Notes: generated from the sequence alone by a model not told the origin. A DNA stretch of 64,000 nt from Pyrinomonas methylaliphatogenes (GCF_000820845.2 NZ_CBXV010000002.1:1-64000), one strand, 5' to 3'; positions 48,201 to 57,388 are shown, counted from the stretch's first letter. Numbers and translations are program-made.

Positions 48201-48795
48201 AGCTTCACAACAGCTTAACTCCCTGCTCGGAACGCGAAGCTACGTCGATAACACGTTCAACCTCACTTTCTTCGGCAATTGGGACAACGTGCGGCCATTC
48301 ACGGGGAACCCCAAAGCCGATCCCCGCTCCGCAGCGATCACGGACATCGATGCGGCGTTGCGCGGATTGACGAACGGTTACGTCCCGAGTCCGACCGGCT
48401 TCTACTCGCTCAATGCCTTCAACCAAGGCCGGGGCGCCGTTCCGGTCAGCATCAACGATGTGCGCTTTATCATCAACGGTCCCGGCGCGGCGATGCGCTT
48501 CGGCACCCCGTTTGGTACCGAGCCGCGGAATTCGCTCCGCGGACCGATCCTGAATCAACTGAACCTTTCGATCTTCAAGACCTTCGCCATCCCGGAGAAC
48601 ATCAAACTTCAGCTCAGGCTGGAGATGTTCAACGCCCTCAACCATCCAAATCCGGGCGCGGGAACGGCTAGCGGAGATTCTATACCGCCGGGCAATGGCC
48701 TGTTCGTTGATTTCGCCGGCTCGACCTTCAATGAAAGAGGCGAGTTCACTTATGCCCGTCGCATAATTCAATTGGGCATGCGCCTTATCTTCTGA
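45223..48795 (+). CDS. TonB-dependent receptor 2, Oar-like, with carboxypeptidase-regulatory-like domain
   Basis: A 1190-aa outer-membrane receptor: signal peptide (about 1-28), carboxypeptidase-regulatory-like domain (about 30-115; VNGSAVAGASVIA, NLIPGRYSIIVESPGF), plug (about 125-260; GMDNNDLSIGGPSF) and beta-barrel ending LGMRLIF. It belongs to a different subgroup from receptor 1: its plug and termini differ clearly. The ligand is unknown. The start has AAGGAGGG. It is followed by a structured gap and a secreted SCP2-like/cupin gene on the same strand, which could be an accessory binding protein. Confidence 0.92.
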   Translation: MRQLDFRLAPAIVALFLILIGSQTGMAQTTTGEIRGTVTDVNGSAVAGASVIARNQGTNVENRTTTTGEGVYAIPNLIPGRYSIIVESPGFKRSITTDVSVNLGQITTVDVVLQPGGVQESVTVTAGAEVLLQRDQSQLSTTIESRRMAELPVNVAGAGLDVVALSVPGVFPGFGNVNSNGITLSVNGQRARSNNFTIDGMDNNDLSIGGPSFFIDNADLVGELQIITNNFSAQYGRNQGAIVNYVTKSGTNEFHGSAFVFRRDRAVLDSLNNIERRSGQLNPPRLKYTVLGGTLGGPIIRDRAFFFVSFQKILSQAFSQLRTTSLAILPQEFPRLLQAFPNNPAIQAYVNYSAFALTRLGEVRPRSDRPIETVVLGGQSFQAAAVERLFSSPYEENLPTIRGDVNLTNKDKISARYLFQKGTGINALGTVGGFFGDQPAQSKNFGASYIRQVSNTSFNEFRFAYQSLFVKFGGGCDESLLECIPDPSNIGKAFTNITFTGIRGTTTGQSLLAVGPATNLPQGRIVTTYQFADNFSFTFGRHSLMAGVDIRHLTNTVPFLPNINGAFSFNTADRLIANNPAQVVVAVGPDTISYKENDYYFFFQDDWKVRDNLTLNLGIRYELPDQPINTLHDLTVARESDPNQAIWRQSLPLTVRTIPFIPRDKNNWAPRFGFAWTPRFGSGLLHKLVGEEATVIRGGYGIAYDPSFYNIMLNISTASPVVFLQTITNPAGSPIFPLPSANPTGDVVRNFAQSRGLVQRNTFDPRFFTQTIVASNFHSPYSQQFSLGIQRQIDRNNAFEIRYVGTRGVGLFQTVNRNPDISRLYNGFSVTIGNTTFNFPAFRQFIPQGITPLTCTDNPNTPDNEGVCNGRILQQGLLRSRENTAQSTYHSLQTYYNGRLFNQLNLTVSYTWSKALDNASEIFAFGEQATSQNPFDLNKLEKSISGFDRRHALSLSYIWELPFFREQRGFIGQTLGGWQISGTYFLGSGRPFTASQQLNSLLGTRSYVDNTFNLTFFGNWDNVRPFTGNPKADPRSAAITDIDAALRGLTNGYVPSPTGFYSLNAFNQGRGAVPVSINDVRFIINGPGAAMRFGTPFGTEPRNSLRGPILNQLNLSIFKTFAIPENIKLQLRLEMFNALNHPNPGAGTASGDSIPPGNGLFVDFAGSTFNERGEFTYARRIIQLGMRLIF

Positions 48796-48867
48796 TCGCA
48801 ATTCCCAGCCAAGCAGCGAGAGGAAGGGGAAAGGACTCCTCCTCCTCTCGCCCCCCTCAAATTGCGA
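48796..48867 (+). terminator. Nested stem structure after TonB receptor 2
   Basis: The outer stem TCGCAATT/AATTGCGA (48796-48803, 48860-48867) encloses an inner hairpin around 48817-48850 (CGAGAGGA and its complement TCCTCTCG). It lies directly after the stop; a terminator or attenuator upstream of the SCP2/cupin gene. Confidence 0.5.
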
Positions 48868-48943
48868 GGAACTAGGCGGCCCCTCACGGCGTATTGCTCT
48901 TTCCGCGATTTGAGACCTCGAACGGAAAGGAGCAACATTTCAG

Positions 48944-49708
48944 GTGAGAATCGTCCGTGCTGTAATTACCGTTCTTCTCTTGTCGCTCACAGCCAACGCG
49001 CAGCGATCTGTCCAGCAGAGCGTGGTTCAGATGCTCACGGAAATGGCTGAAAATTACCGGCAAAAGGTCGATGATCGAACTTCGATGAAGGTTCAGATCA
49101 ACATCCAGCCGACTGCGGAGATCTGGTACGTGATCGTCGAACCTAACCGGAAGGTGACCGTCAGTCAGGACTCGAATGGACCAGCGCAATTCATCTTCAC
49201 GACCACTGAATCTACGCTGCGCAAAATCTACCGCGGCGAGATGACCGCCCTCACAGCCGCCGCACAAGCGAAGAGTTCCGATCCAACGCCGCTCAAACTC
49301 GAATTCGGTCCGGGCGTCGCGTTCGATCACGCGACTCGGATCAAGTTGTTCGACTTCCTCCAGCATTTCTTCAACAGGACATCCCCGGAGAAAGTCCTGT
49401 TTGGCGAAAGGCATTCGAGGGTCGTCCACGGCGCTCACGCCGTCCCGCTGTACTACCATCCCGGCCTCAGAAGCGCTTGGTACATGATCAAGAAGGGCGA
49501 GCGGCTCAACGGCCCCGGCGACGTCAATCCGTTTCCCCAAGCTTTCATCTTCATTTCGGGAGAAGGGTTCGCAAGGATCGGGGGGAAGACGATCAAGGTC
49601 AAGGGAGGCGAGGCGTATTACATCCCGCCCAACTCAGAGCACTATGTGTGGAACAGCAAGAAGAGACCGTTGGTGTTAATCTTTCTCGCTTGGGGAGACG
49701 GCGCGTGA
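48944..49708 (+). CDS. Secreted SCP2-like/cupin fusion protein, unknown function
   Basis: A 254-aa protein starting with GTG and a signal peptide (MRIVRAVITVLLLSLTANAQ). An N-terminal SCP2/sterol-carrier-like region (about 25-120; EIWYVIVEPNRKVTV, QFIFTTTESTLRKIYRGEMTALTAAAQ) is joined to a C-terminal cupin (about 150-254; GPGDVNPFPQAFIFISGEGFARIGGK, EAYYIPPNSEHYVWNSK). The usual His/Glu metal set of the cupin is only partly present (His in SEHYVW). An exported SCP2-cupin fusion is unusual. AAAGGAGC lies about 11 bp before the start. It follows TonB receptor 2, so it may bind the transported ligand (inference). Confidence 0.75.
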   Translation: MRIVRAVITVLLLSLTANAQRSVQQSVVQMLTEMAENYRQKVDDRTSMKVQINIQPTAEIWYVIVEPNRKVTVSQDSNGPAQFIFTTTESTLRKIYRGEMTALTAAAQAKSSDPTPLKLEFGPGVAFDHATRIKLFDFLQHFFNRTSPEKVLFGERHSRVVHGAHAVPLYYHPGLRSAWYMIKKGERLNGPGDVNPFPQAFIFISGEGFARIGGKTIKVKGGEAYYIPPNSEHYVWNSKKRPLVLIFLAWGDGA

Positions 49709-49835
49709 TGGTCCCAGCGCAAACACGGTCTTAAAGAGTTGCGGCCAGCTGAAACCCAATCGGATGTCTCTGCCGAAGCGCCTTACCTTGATCTCCTCAG
49801 CTACCGATCGTCGGCGATTTCACTAAAACGAGCGA

Positions 49836-49863
49836 GGAGCGGGATGAGAACTTATCCCGCTCC
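49836..49863. terminator. Hairpin between the convergent SCP2/cupin and xylA genes
   Basis: Ten-bp stem GGAGCGGGAT/ATCCCGCTCC with an 8-nt loop in a 237-bp convergent gap. The U-tract is weak in both directions. Confidence 0.55.
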
Positions 49864-49945
49864 TTCACCGGAAGGATTTTAAAATCGAATTCGCCGGAAA
49901 CTTCGGTAAGCCATCACCGCCGCGAAGCGCTTGGCGATTTCGGCC

Positions 49946-51106
49946 CTAACGAACGCCAAGCAGTATCTCCATCGTCAGTTGATCGAGCCGTTCGTATTTC
50001 AATCCCTTGCTTGCGAGCGCCGCGCGATCGAACTGGCGCGCGAGCAGAGCTGACGCTGTCTCTTTGGAGAATTTGCCGAACGCTTCTCCGTCGGTTTCCT
50101 TGATTTCAGCGAGCAGAGCTTGAATCTCCGGATCGGCGTTCCACCTTTCGGCCTTCTCCTTCAAGATCAAGTAGGTGCGCATGCAGCCGCGCGCGAAGTC
50201 CTTGACGCCCTCGTAATCCTCCGTGCGGTAGGCGTGCGCGTCAAAGTGGCGTGGTCCAGCATAGCCGACATCTTCAAGGAATTTGACGAGCCAGAAGGCC
50301 GCCTTCGGGTTGGCCGAACCGAACCGGAAGTCTTGGTCATAGCGACCGGGCAATTGATCGTTCAGATCTATGTGGAAGAGTTTGCCCGCCTCCCACGCCT
50401 GAGCGACCGCGTGCATGAAGTTCAAACCAGCCATCGTCTCGTGTGCGACCTCGGGATTGACGCCGACCATCTCCGGATGATCGAGCGTTTCGATGAAGGC
50501 GAGATAGGCCCCGGTCGTCGGGAAGTAGATGTCGGCGCGCGGCTCATTCGGCTTCGCTTCGAGCGCGAACTTATAATCGTATCCCTGATCCAAGGAGTAT
50601 TCGCACAGGAAATTGACCGCGTCGCGCAAACGTTTGATCGCCTCATCGGGACGCCGACAACCGTCGGTCTCCGTCCCTTCGCGCCCGCCCCACAGGACGA
50701 AGATCTTCGCGCCCAACTCCGCGCCGAGATCCATCGCGCGCATCGTCTTCTGCAGCGCATAGGCACGCACGCGCGCGTCGTTCGACGTAAAGGCGCCATC
50801 GCGGAAGACCGGATCGAAGAAGAGGTTGACCGTCGCCATCGGCACGACGATGCCGTGATCCTCGCACGCTTGCCGGAACTCGCGCACGATGCGGTCGCGC
50901 TCCTGCGGCGTCGCATCGATCGGCACAAGGTCGTTGTCGTGGAAGTTGACGCCCCACGCGCCGACTTCGGCGAGCAGGCGAACGATCTCGACCGGCGAAA
51001 GCGTGGGGCGCACCTCTGCCCCGAAGGGATCGCGCCCACGATTGCCGACGGTCCATAGACCGAAACTGAAGCGATGCTCAGGACGCGGCGTGTATTTATC
51101 CGTCAT
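49946..51106 (-). CDS. xylA: Xylose isomerase
   Basis: A 386-aa TIM-barrel enzyme that converts D-xylose to D-xylulose, of the shorter (actinomycete-type) class. [17 protein letters not shown] at the start, NFHDNDL with the catalytic His, [36 protein letters not shown] and LFHIDLNDQ hold the metal ligands; RHFDAHAYR follows. The ATG at 51106 with upstream GAGGTTAAGG is preferred over a frame beginning at 51121. Divergent from the GH16/xylB pair. Confidence 0.97.
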   Translation of the reverse strand: MTDKYTPRPEHRFSFGLWTVGNRGRDPFGAEVRPTLSPVEIVRLLAEVGAWGVNFHDNDLVPIDATPQERDRIVREFRQACEDHGIVVPMATVNLFFDPVFRDGAFTSNDARVRAYALQKTMRAMDLGAELGAKIFVLWGGREGTETDGCRRPDEAIKRLRDAVNFLCEYSLDQGYDYKFALEAKPNEPRADIYFPTTGAYLAFIETLDHPEMVGVNPEVAHETMAGLNFMHAVAQAWEAGKLFHIDLNDQLPGRYDQDFRFGSANPKAAFWLVKFLEDVGYAGPRHFDAHAYRTEDYEGVKDFARGCMRTYLILKEKAERWNADPEIQALLAEIKETDGEAFGKFSKETASALLARQFDRAALASKGLKYERLDQLTMEILLGVR

Positions 51107-51169
51107 AAGCCTTAACCTCACAATCTTTCATTAGGATTTTAGTGCCCCTAGATCCTGTGAAGACGCGAG

Positions 51170-51198
51170 ATTAATCTTCGGTCACAAGCATAGTCAAG
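51170..51198 (-). promoter_or_regulatory. Possible xylA promoter
   Basis: On the minus strand TTGACT, a 17-bp spacer and TTAATC lie about 65-90 bp before the xylA start. The -35 portion falls inside the first copy of the 35-bp direct repeat. Confidence 0.35.
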
Positions 51199-51283
51199 CG
51201 CAATGCGCACCACATCAGCCAACAGGTCAGCCGAAACGCCGAACTCACCTTCGGTCACAAGCATAGTCAGACGCGATGCGCAC
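51176..51283. repeat. 35-bp direct repeat in the xylA/GH16 divergent region
   Basis: CTTCGGTCACAAGCATAGTC plus 15 further bases occurs at 51176-51210 and 51249-51283 (73-bp period) with three mismatches near the 3' end. The pair lies in the control region of two diverging sugar genes, so it may be a duplicated regulator site. Confidence 0.85.
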
Positions 51284-51401
51284 TATCACAGAGCCAAGGC
51301 GCTGACTTATCCTCCCAACCAAAGCACTTTTTATGCCATCCTAAAGGATTATTCTGCTAGAATACGTCCGCTTCGGAAGTCGTCCGACTCGCCGTGAGGA
51401 G

Positions 51402-52226
51402 ATGATGAGGCTTGCCCGCTCGCTAGCTGTTATCGCCATCGTCTGCCTCCTGTTCGCTGGAGCGCACGGACAGGGATGGAAGCTCGTTTGGGAAGATGAG
51501 TTCAACGGTCGCCGCAACGCTCCGCCCGACGCGAAGAACTGGACCGCCGAGGTCGGCGGTCACGGTTGGGGGAACAAAGAGCTCGAGTACTACCTCGCTG
51601 GACCAGAAACGGCCTATCTCGACGGAGAAGGACATCTCGTCATCAAGGCCGATAAGAGACGATTGCCGCCGCAGTTCAAATGCTGGTATGGACCATGCGA
51701 ATACGTTTCGGCGCGCTTGACGACAAAGAACAGGTACGCTGCGCTCTACGGCCGCATCGAAGCGCGCATCAAGCTGCCTCGGGGGCAAGGCATCTGGCCC
51801 GCTTTCTGGATGCTCGGCGCGGACATAGATCGCGTCGGCTGGCCCGCTTGCGGCGAGATCGACATCATGGAGAACATCGGGCGCGAGCCCTCCACGGTGC
51901 ATGGGACGATTCATGGGCCGGGATATTCAGGCGCGAAGGGGATCGGCGCGCCTTATAGCTTGCCCGGCGGACGGCGTTTCGCCGATGATTTTCACGTATT
52001 CGCGATCGAGTGGGAGCCGAACGCCATTCGTTGGTACGTGGACGATGTTCTCTATGAGACGCGCACGCCCGCCGATCTTCCGCCCGGCGCGCGTTGGGTC
52101 TACGATCATCCTTTCTTCATTATCCTGAACGTCGCCATAGGTGGCAGTTGGCCCGGCGCGCCTGACGAATCGACGCAGTTTCCGCAAACGATGCTGGTCG
52201 ATTACGTGCGCGTCTATAAGCATTGA
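51402..52226 (+). CDS. Secreted GH16 endo-beta-glucanase (laminarinase-like)
   Basis: A 274-aa enzyme with signal peptide (MMRLARSLAVIAIVCLLFAGAHG) and a single GH16 beta-jelly-roll. The catalytic signature GEIDIMENIG (151-160) gives nucleophile Glu152, Asp154 and acid/base Glu157. Substrate-side WEDEFNG, GHGWGNKELEYY and GIWPAFWMLG blocks are typical of beta-1,3-glucanases (laminarinases), though lichenase or xyloglucanase-type activity cannot be excluded. GAGGAG precedes the start by 2-3 bp. xylB follows immediately, so the two may be co-transcribed. Confidence 0.93.
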   Translation: MMRLARSLAVIAIVCLLFAGAHGQGWKLVWEDEFNGRRNAPPDAKNWTAEVGGHGWGNKELEYYLAGPETAYLDGEGHLVIKADKRRLPPQFKCWYGPCEYVSARLTTKNRYAALYGRIEARIKLPRGQGIWPAFWMLGADIDRVGWPACGEIDIMENIGREPSTVHGTIHGPGYSGAKGIGAPYSLPGGRRFADDFHVFAIEWEPNAIRWYVDDVLYETRTPADLPPGARWVYDHPFFIILNVAIGGSWPGAPDESTQFPQTMLVDYVRVYKH

Positions 52227-52273
52227 TCCGATTTTCCGAAGTCGAAATCCCGCATCTTCGAGGGCAAAGAGAG

Positions 52274-53797
52274 ATGGGAGAAAAGCTCTTTCTCGGCATA
52301 GACGTTGGGACCGGCGGCACACGCGCCGTCGCCATAGACGAAACGGGTCGCGTCGTCGCCGCCGCGACCGCAGAACACGAGCCTTTCGCCTCGCCACAGA
52401 CGGGTTGGGCTGAACAGCATCCGGAAGACTGGTGGCGTGCCACACAGCAGGCCGTGCGCGCTGTGCTCGCGAAAGGCGTGAGCGCCGACAGGATCGCCAG
52501 CGTCGGTTTCTCGGGCCAGATGCACGGCTCCGTCCTCCTTGACGAACGCGGCGAAGTGATCCGTCCGGCGCTCATCTGGTGCGATCAGCGGACCGATGCG
52601 CAATGTCGAGCGATCACGCAAAGAATAGGCGCCGAACGGCTGATCGAACTCGTCTGCAATCCGGCTCTGACGGGCTTCACGCTTCCCAAACTGCTCTGGG
52701 TGCGTGAGGTGGAACCGGACCAGTGGCGGCGCGTGCGCTCCATCTTACTGCCGAAAGATTTTGTCCGTTTCAGATTGACGGGCGAACGTGCCAGCGATGT
52801 CGCCGATTCATCCGGAACGCTCCTCTTCGACGTGAAGAACCGGCGCTGGTCCAGCGAGATGCTCGCCGCTTTTGAGATCCCCGAAACGCTGCTGCCGCGC
52901 GTCTTCGAATCGCCCGAAGTGACCGGCCAGATCTCGGCGGCGGGCGCGGCGGCGACGGGCTTGCGCGAGGGGACGCCGGTCGTCGCCGGAGCGGGCGATC
53001 AAGCCGCAGGCGCCGTCGGCATCGGCATAGTCGAAGCGGGCACGGTGAGCGCGACGATCGGAACCTCGGGCGTCGTCTTTGCGGCAACCGACCGGCCCGC
53101 GCTCGATCCTAAAGGGCGCGTGCACACCTTCTGCCACGCGATTCCCGGACGCTGGCATGTGATGGGCGTAACACAGGGCGCCGGTTTGAGTCTGCGCTGG
53201 TTCCGCGACCGTTTCGGTGCCGGACCAGATGACGGGCGCGATCCATACGAACGATTGACCGAAGAAGCGGCGCAAGCTCCGCCCGGAGCCGATGGCGTCC
53301 TCTGGGCGCCATATCTGATGGGCGAACGCACGCCGCACTTGGACCCGCACGCGCGCGCGGCGCTCGTCGGCCTCGCCGCCAATCACACGCGCGCGCATAT
53401 CATCCGCGCGATCCTCGAAGGTGTGGCCTTCTCTTTGCGCGACACGTTCGAGATCTTCCGCGAGATGCGCGTGCCGGTCGAACGGGTCAGACTGGGCGGC
53501 GGCGGCGCGCGCTCTCAACTGTGGCGTCAGATTCAGGCCGACATTTACGGTTACGAGGTCGAAACGGTGGAAGCGGAAGAGGGAGCAGCCTATGGCGCAG
53601 CGATTTTGGCCGGCGTCGGCGTCGGCGCTTGGCCTTCGGTCGATGCCGCCTGCAAGGCCGTGGTGCGCGTCGCGTCGCGCACTTCGCCGGATGAGCAAAC
53701 GGCCCAAGTGATGGATCGGCAATATGCCGCCTTCCGCGCCCTCTATCCGGCGCTGCGCTCGGTCGTAAGCCTTCTCACCGGAAAGCAAAAGGATTAA
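52274..53797 (+). CDS. xylB: Xylulokinase
   Basis: A 507-aa FGGY-family kinase that makes xylulose-5-phosphate after xylose isomerisation. FLGIDVGTGGTRAVAIDETG is the N-terminal phosphate site; GWAEQHPEDWW and VGFSGQMHG are xylulokinase-like; IASVGFSGQMHGSVLLDERG and GAGDQAAGAVGIGIVEAGTV are conserved. The C-terminal FGGY-like block is VRLGGGGARSQLWRQI. The ATG at 52274 is preferred over a TTG at 52223 overlapping the GH16 stop. Lies after GH16 and divergent from xylA. Confidence 0.95.
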   Translation: MGEKLFLGIDVGTGGTRAVAIDETGRVVAAATAEHEPFASPQTGWAEQHPEDWWRATQQAVRAVLAKGVSADRIASVGFSGQMHGSVLLDERGEVIRPALIWCDQRTDAQCRAITQRIGAERLIELVCNPALTGFTLPKLLWVREVEPDQWRRVRSILLPKDFVRFRLTGERASDVADSSGTLLFDVKNRRWSSEMLAAFEIPETLLPRVFESPEVTGQISAAGAAATGLREGTPVVAGAGDQAAGAVGIGIVEAGTVSATIGTSGVVFAATDRPALDPKGRVHTFCHAIPGRWHVMGVTQGAGLSLRWFRDRFGAGPDDGRDPYERLTEEAAQAPPGADGVLWAPYLMGERTPHLDPHARAALVGLAANHTRAHIIRAILEGVAFSLRDTFEIFREMRVPVERVRLGGGGARSQLWRQIQADIYGYEVETVEAEEGAAYGAAILAGVGVGAWPSVDAACKAVVRVASRTSPDEQTAQVMDRQYAAFRALYPALRSVVSLLTGKQKD

Positions 53798-53910
53798 ACT
53801 AACTGCGAACGGGCGGATGGGTCGCGTTGCAGCTTTTCGCCAGAGCCACCGGGATTCGCGGCCCGTTCCACCACTCCAACTTCCGAAATCTGGAGGTTCC
53901 AAGATCCGCC

Positions 53911-56124
53911 ATGAGAAGACCGCTCATCGCTCTCCTTTTCGTCGCACTCTTCGCCCCCTCGCTTCCGCACTTCGCGCAAGAGCCGCAGAAGGCTGCGCCG
54001 CAGGATCAGGAGGAGGAACGGATCGTCACGACCACCGCTGAGGTCGCGCTCGACATCGTCGTCAAGGACAAGAAGGGGCGCCCGGTGAAAGATCTCTCTG
54101 CGTCCGACTTCGAGATCTACGAAGACGGCGTGCGCCAAGAGGTGAAATCGTTTCGCATCGTCACGCGCTCGGCTGATGAGAGCGGTGAGATGACCGCGCG
54201 AGGAGAGAGACCTTCGGCGCCATCGGCGCGCCCATCGCCGTTGGGGCTTGGACCAGCGGGGCTGAGCGCCGTGGCGATCGTCTTCGATCGTCTTTCGCCG
54301 GATGCGCGCATTCGCGCAAGCAAAGCGGCGCTCAGCTATCTTGGCAATCAGAGAGAGACGAGCGATTACATCGGCGTCTTCGCCATCGATCAAACGCTTC
54401 ACGTGCTTCAACCGTTTACGCGCGACGCGCAACTAGCCCGCCAAGCGATCAACGCGATCACCGAGCGGAGCACCTCGACCTACGCTTCGAGCGCTTCGCA
54501 GATGAGGAGTTTGCTTCAGCAACAAACTTCGCTCGAAGCGAACGCCGAAGCGAGTATCTCCGCCGCCACCAGCAACGCCGGACCGGGCGGCAGCACGAGC
54601 GCTAATAGCGTCAACGGCGCGAGCCTAGCCGAGCAGATGATGACGGCGATGATGATCCGCATCCTCGATACCTTCGAGCGACTCGAACGCGATCAGCAAG
54701 GGTTCGCGACGACGAACGCGCTGCTTTCGGTCGTCAACGCGCTCGGACGCATAACGGGCCGCAAAGCGATCCTCTTCTTCTCCGAAGGCGTCGCCATCCC
54801 GCCGAACGTATTGGCCGAATTCCGCTCCGTCATCAGCAACGCCAACCGCGCCAACGTCAGCATCTACACGGTCGATGCGGCGGGTTTGCGGGCCGAAAGC
54901 ACAACGGCGGAGACGCAGCGCGAGATCCAATCTCTAGGTCTGCGCAGAATCAATCAAGTCTCGACCGGGCGCGAAGACACATCGGGAAGACCGATGACCC
55001 TCTTGCTGGAACGCAACGAAGATGTGCTCCGTCTCGACCCGCACAGCGGGCTCGGCGAACTTGCCGAAGCGACTGGCGGGTTACTTATCGGCAACACCAA
55101 CGATCTTAACACGCGCCTGCGCCAGATAGATCAAGACCTGCACACCTACTACGTCCTGACTTACACGCCGAAGAATCAGAACTACGATGGGCGCTTCCGC
55201 CAAATCACCGTGAAGCTGAATCGCCCCGGGTTGGAAGTCCAGACGCGCAAGGGCTACTACGCGATCAATGCGGCGATCGCTTCGCCGGTGCTCGCTTATG
55301 AGGCGCCGGCGCTCGCCGCCTTGAGCGGCATGCACCGCACGAACGCTTTTCCGCTTCACGTCGGCGGTTTCAGCTTCCCCGAACCCGATCATCCGGGTCT
55401 GGTCTCGGTCCTCGTCGAGGTTCCCAATAACGCCATCACCTACGCCTCTGACCTAGAGAAGAAGATCTACCGGACCGATTTCGTGATCGTCGCGCTCATC
55501 AAGGATGAGTCGTTGCGCGTCGTGCGCAAGCTCAGCAATCAGTACGTGCTCACCGGGCCACTCGACAAACTCGAAGAGGCCAAGCGCGGCGAGATACTCT
55601 TCTACCGCGAAGCCGAACTGCCGCCAGGCCGTTACACCATCAGCGTCGCCGCTTACGATGCGTTGACGGGTCGCGCGAGCGTCGAGAGCAGAGATGTCGA
55701 AGTTCCCAGCGCTGGGCCCAACCAACTTCGTTTGAGCAGCCTCGCCATCCTCAAGCGCGCCGAACGATTGAGCGCGGAAGAGCAGAAGCGCGCCAATCCG
55801 TTCCATTTCGGCGAAGTGCTCGTCTATCCGAACCTCGGCGAACCGCTCTCGAAAGCGACAACTAAACAGCTCGCCTTCTTCGTGACCGCCTATGCGCCGC
55901 AGGGCACGCGCGCGACGCCGAAACTGATCCTGGAGATCCTGCAACGAGGTCGTGCGCTCGGTCGGACCGCGATCGATCTTCCCGCGCCCGATGCGGCGGG
56001 TCGCATTCAATACGCGAGCGCTTTGCCGATCGAAAAGCTCCAAGCCGGAGAGTATGAGCTGAGGGTGACGGTTACGGATGGCGCGACGAAGGCGACGCGC
56101 GCCGAAAGTTTCATAGTTCAATGA
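53911..56124 (+). CDS. Secreted VWA-domain protein of the acidobacterial VWFA-related type
   Basis: A 737-aa exported protein. Signal peptide (MRRPLIALLFVALFAPSLPHFA) is followed by the typical block VALDIVVKDKKGRPVKDLSASDFEIYEDGVRQEVKSF (about 40-80), a VWA-like Rossmann domain (about 110-430, with FDRLSPDARIRASKAAL and GRKAILFFSEGVAI) and a strand-rich C-terminal region (about 450-737). Length matches this family, very expanded in Acidobacteriota. Metal-dependent adhesion motifs are degenerate. Function is unproven; adhesion or surface assembly is usual speculation. The ATG at 53911 is chosen as the start of the signal peptide. Confidence 0.85.
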   Translation: MRRPLIALLFVALFAPSLPHFAQEPQKAAPQDQEEERIVTTTAEVALDIVVKDKKGRPVKDLSASDFEIYEDGVRQEVKSFRIVTRSADESGEMTARGERPSAPSARPSPLGLGPAGLSAVAIVFDRLSPDARIRASKAALSYLGNQRETSDYIGVFAIDQTLHVLQPFTRDAQLARQAINAITERSTSTYASSASQMRSLLQQQTSLEANAEASISAATSNAGPGGSTSANSVNGASLAEQMMTAMMIRILDTFERLERDQQGFATTNALLSVVNALGRITGRKAILFFSEGVAIPPNVLAEFRSVISNANRANVSIYTVDAAGLRAESTTAETQREIQSLGLRRINQVSTGREDTSGRPMTLLLERNEDVLRLDPHSGLGELAEATGGLLIGNTNDLNTRLRQIDQDLHTYYVLTYTPKNQNYDGRFRQITVKLNRPGLEVQTRKGYYAINAAIASPVLAYEAPALAALSGMHRTNAFPLHVGGFSFPEPDHPGLVSVLVEVPNNAITYASDLEKKIYRTDFVIVALIKDESLRVVRKLSNQYVLTGPLDKLEEAKRGEILFYREAELPPGRYTISVAAYDALTGRASVESRDVEVPSAGPNQLRLSSLAILKRAERLSAEEQKRANPFHFGEVLVYPNLGEPLSKATTKQLAFFVTAYAPQGTRATPKLILEILQRGRALGRTAIDLPAPDAAGRIQYASALPIEKLQAGEYELRVTVTDGATKATRAESFIVQ

Positions 56125-56203
56125 ACGGGAACAAGCGCCACGCGCGCGCCTTATCATTTTCAGTTAAGGGGGCACCGCGCCCGAAGCGCAGGTCGATCAG
56201 GCA

Positions 56204-57388
56204 TCAATTCGGGTATGGTTCGCCGGGCCGCGCGATGCGGATACGATGATCGGTGAATTTCAAATGCGCGCCCGGCAGATCCACTTTCGGCATGTGACAC
56301 GTCACGCAATTTCGATCGCTGATGGGGCACGCTTTCGCCGTTCGATCTTTGGCCAACGCCACCTTCCTCGCAGCGGGGCCGAGTTCAACCTTCGTTTGAT
56401 GACAGGCCAAGCATTTGGCATCGTAATAGGCGACATCTTCTCTCAGATGTTCGTGCGGATTGTGACAAGCGACGCAACTAAGGCGCGGGTCCGTCGGGTC
56501 ATGACCGCGACTGGTGAAGAGCCTGTAAGGTTGGAAACGGACGTTGTTGATTCCGCCTTGCTGCGGCATGTTCAGAACTTGCTCGACGCTGCGATGGCAT
56601 GATCCGCAGAACTCCTGCGACAACTCGTCCGGACTCATCTTGCCGGGATTGAAGATGCGCGTCTCTTCGCGCCCGGCCTCCATGGCGGCGATGTGATCGC
56701 GCCCCGGGCCGTGACAAGCCTCGCAACTGACGCCCGGGATCATCTGCTCGAGTTGCAAGCGCTTGCCGAAAGAGGAGGCCGTCGCATGACAACCGAAGCA
56801 ACTGAGCGTTTCATCCAGACTGATAGCCCGCCCCAAAGCCTCTTCCAGGGAGGAAGGCACCGTGCGCGGGTAGCCGATGGTGAAATCCAAGCCGTCGAGC
56901 GCGCGATAGTAGCTGACGCGGCTTTCGTAGAAAGCCCCTTTGTACTCGAGGACGTAAGTCTGCCCGGCCTTACCCTGTCCGAACGAGTAGAGGATGGGCA
57001 CAGCGATGCTCCTCTTTCCGTCGCTTACGGAATAGATGCTACGATCTCCGTCGCGGATGATCTCATACGAATACGGGCCAACGCGGAAGGTCAAACGGGC
57101 ATGGGATTTCAAGATGAGACTATCGGCAGCGGTCTGTAGCGCGCGCGCCATCGCAGCATCGTGATAGGACTTGAATTCCCGCACGTGGCACTCGGCGCAC
57201 GCTTCGCCGCCAACGTATCCGGCTTCCTTGAAAGGCTTGTTGGAGCGCCACGGGAGCGTCGTCGCCGGAGGCGGCCCTTGCATCGCTGGCCCCTGACCGC
57301 GCGATAACAGCCCTTGGCCGAACCACAAGATGGCCCCCAGAGTGAAGATCGACGCGACGCCTAATTGGATCTTACCAGTAGCCAACAT
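56204..57388 (-). CDS. Seven-heme cytochrome c family protein
   Basis: A 394-aa protein with an N-terminal membrane helix (about 8-24) and seven CxxCH heme sites at residues 64, 197, 222, 261, 305, 326 and 361 (first Cys of each). The first and second sites are 133 residues apart around a beta-rich segment; the other five are clustered. NPHEHLREDVAYYDAKCLACH and NCVTCHMPKV resemble cytochrome c554 and related multiheme families. It likely transfers electrons on the outer face of the inner membrane; donor and acceptor are unknown. First gene beyond the VWA gene, convergent with it. Confidence 0.92.
   Translation of the reverse strand: MLATGKIQLGVASIFTLGAILWFGQGLLSRGQGPAMQGPPPATTLPWRSNKPFKEAGYVGGEACAECHVREFKSYHDAAMARALQTAADSLILKSHARLTFRVGPYSYEIIRDGDRSIYSVSDGKRSIAVPILYSFGQGKAGQTYVLEYKGAFYESRVSYYRALDGLDFTIGYPRTVPSSLEEALGRAISLDETLSCFGCHATASSFGKRLQLEQMIPGVSCEACHGPGRDHIAAMEAGREETRIFNPGKMSPDELSQEFCGSCHRSVEQVLNMPQQGGINNVRFQPYRLFTSRGHDPTDPRLSCVACHNPHEHLREDVAYYDAKCLACHQTKVELGPAARKVALAKDRTAKACPISDRNCVTCHMPKVDLPGAHLKFTDHRIRIARPGEPYPN

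Noticed and set aside
51176-51283. Repeats considered as a CRISPR array
   Set aside because: Only two imperfect units, with no series of spacers and no cas genes.
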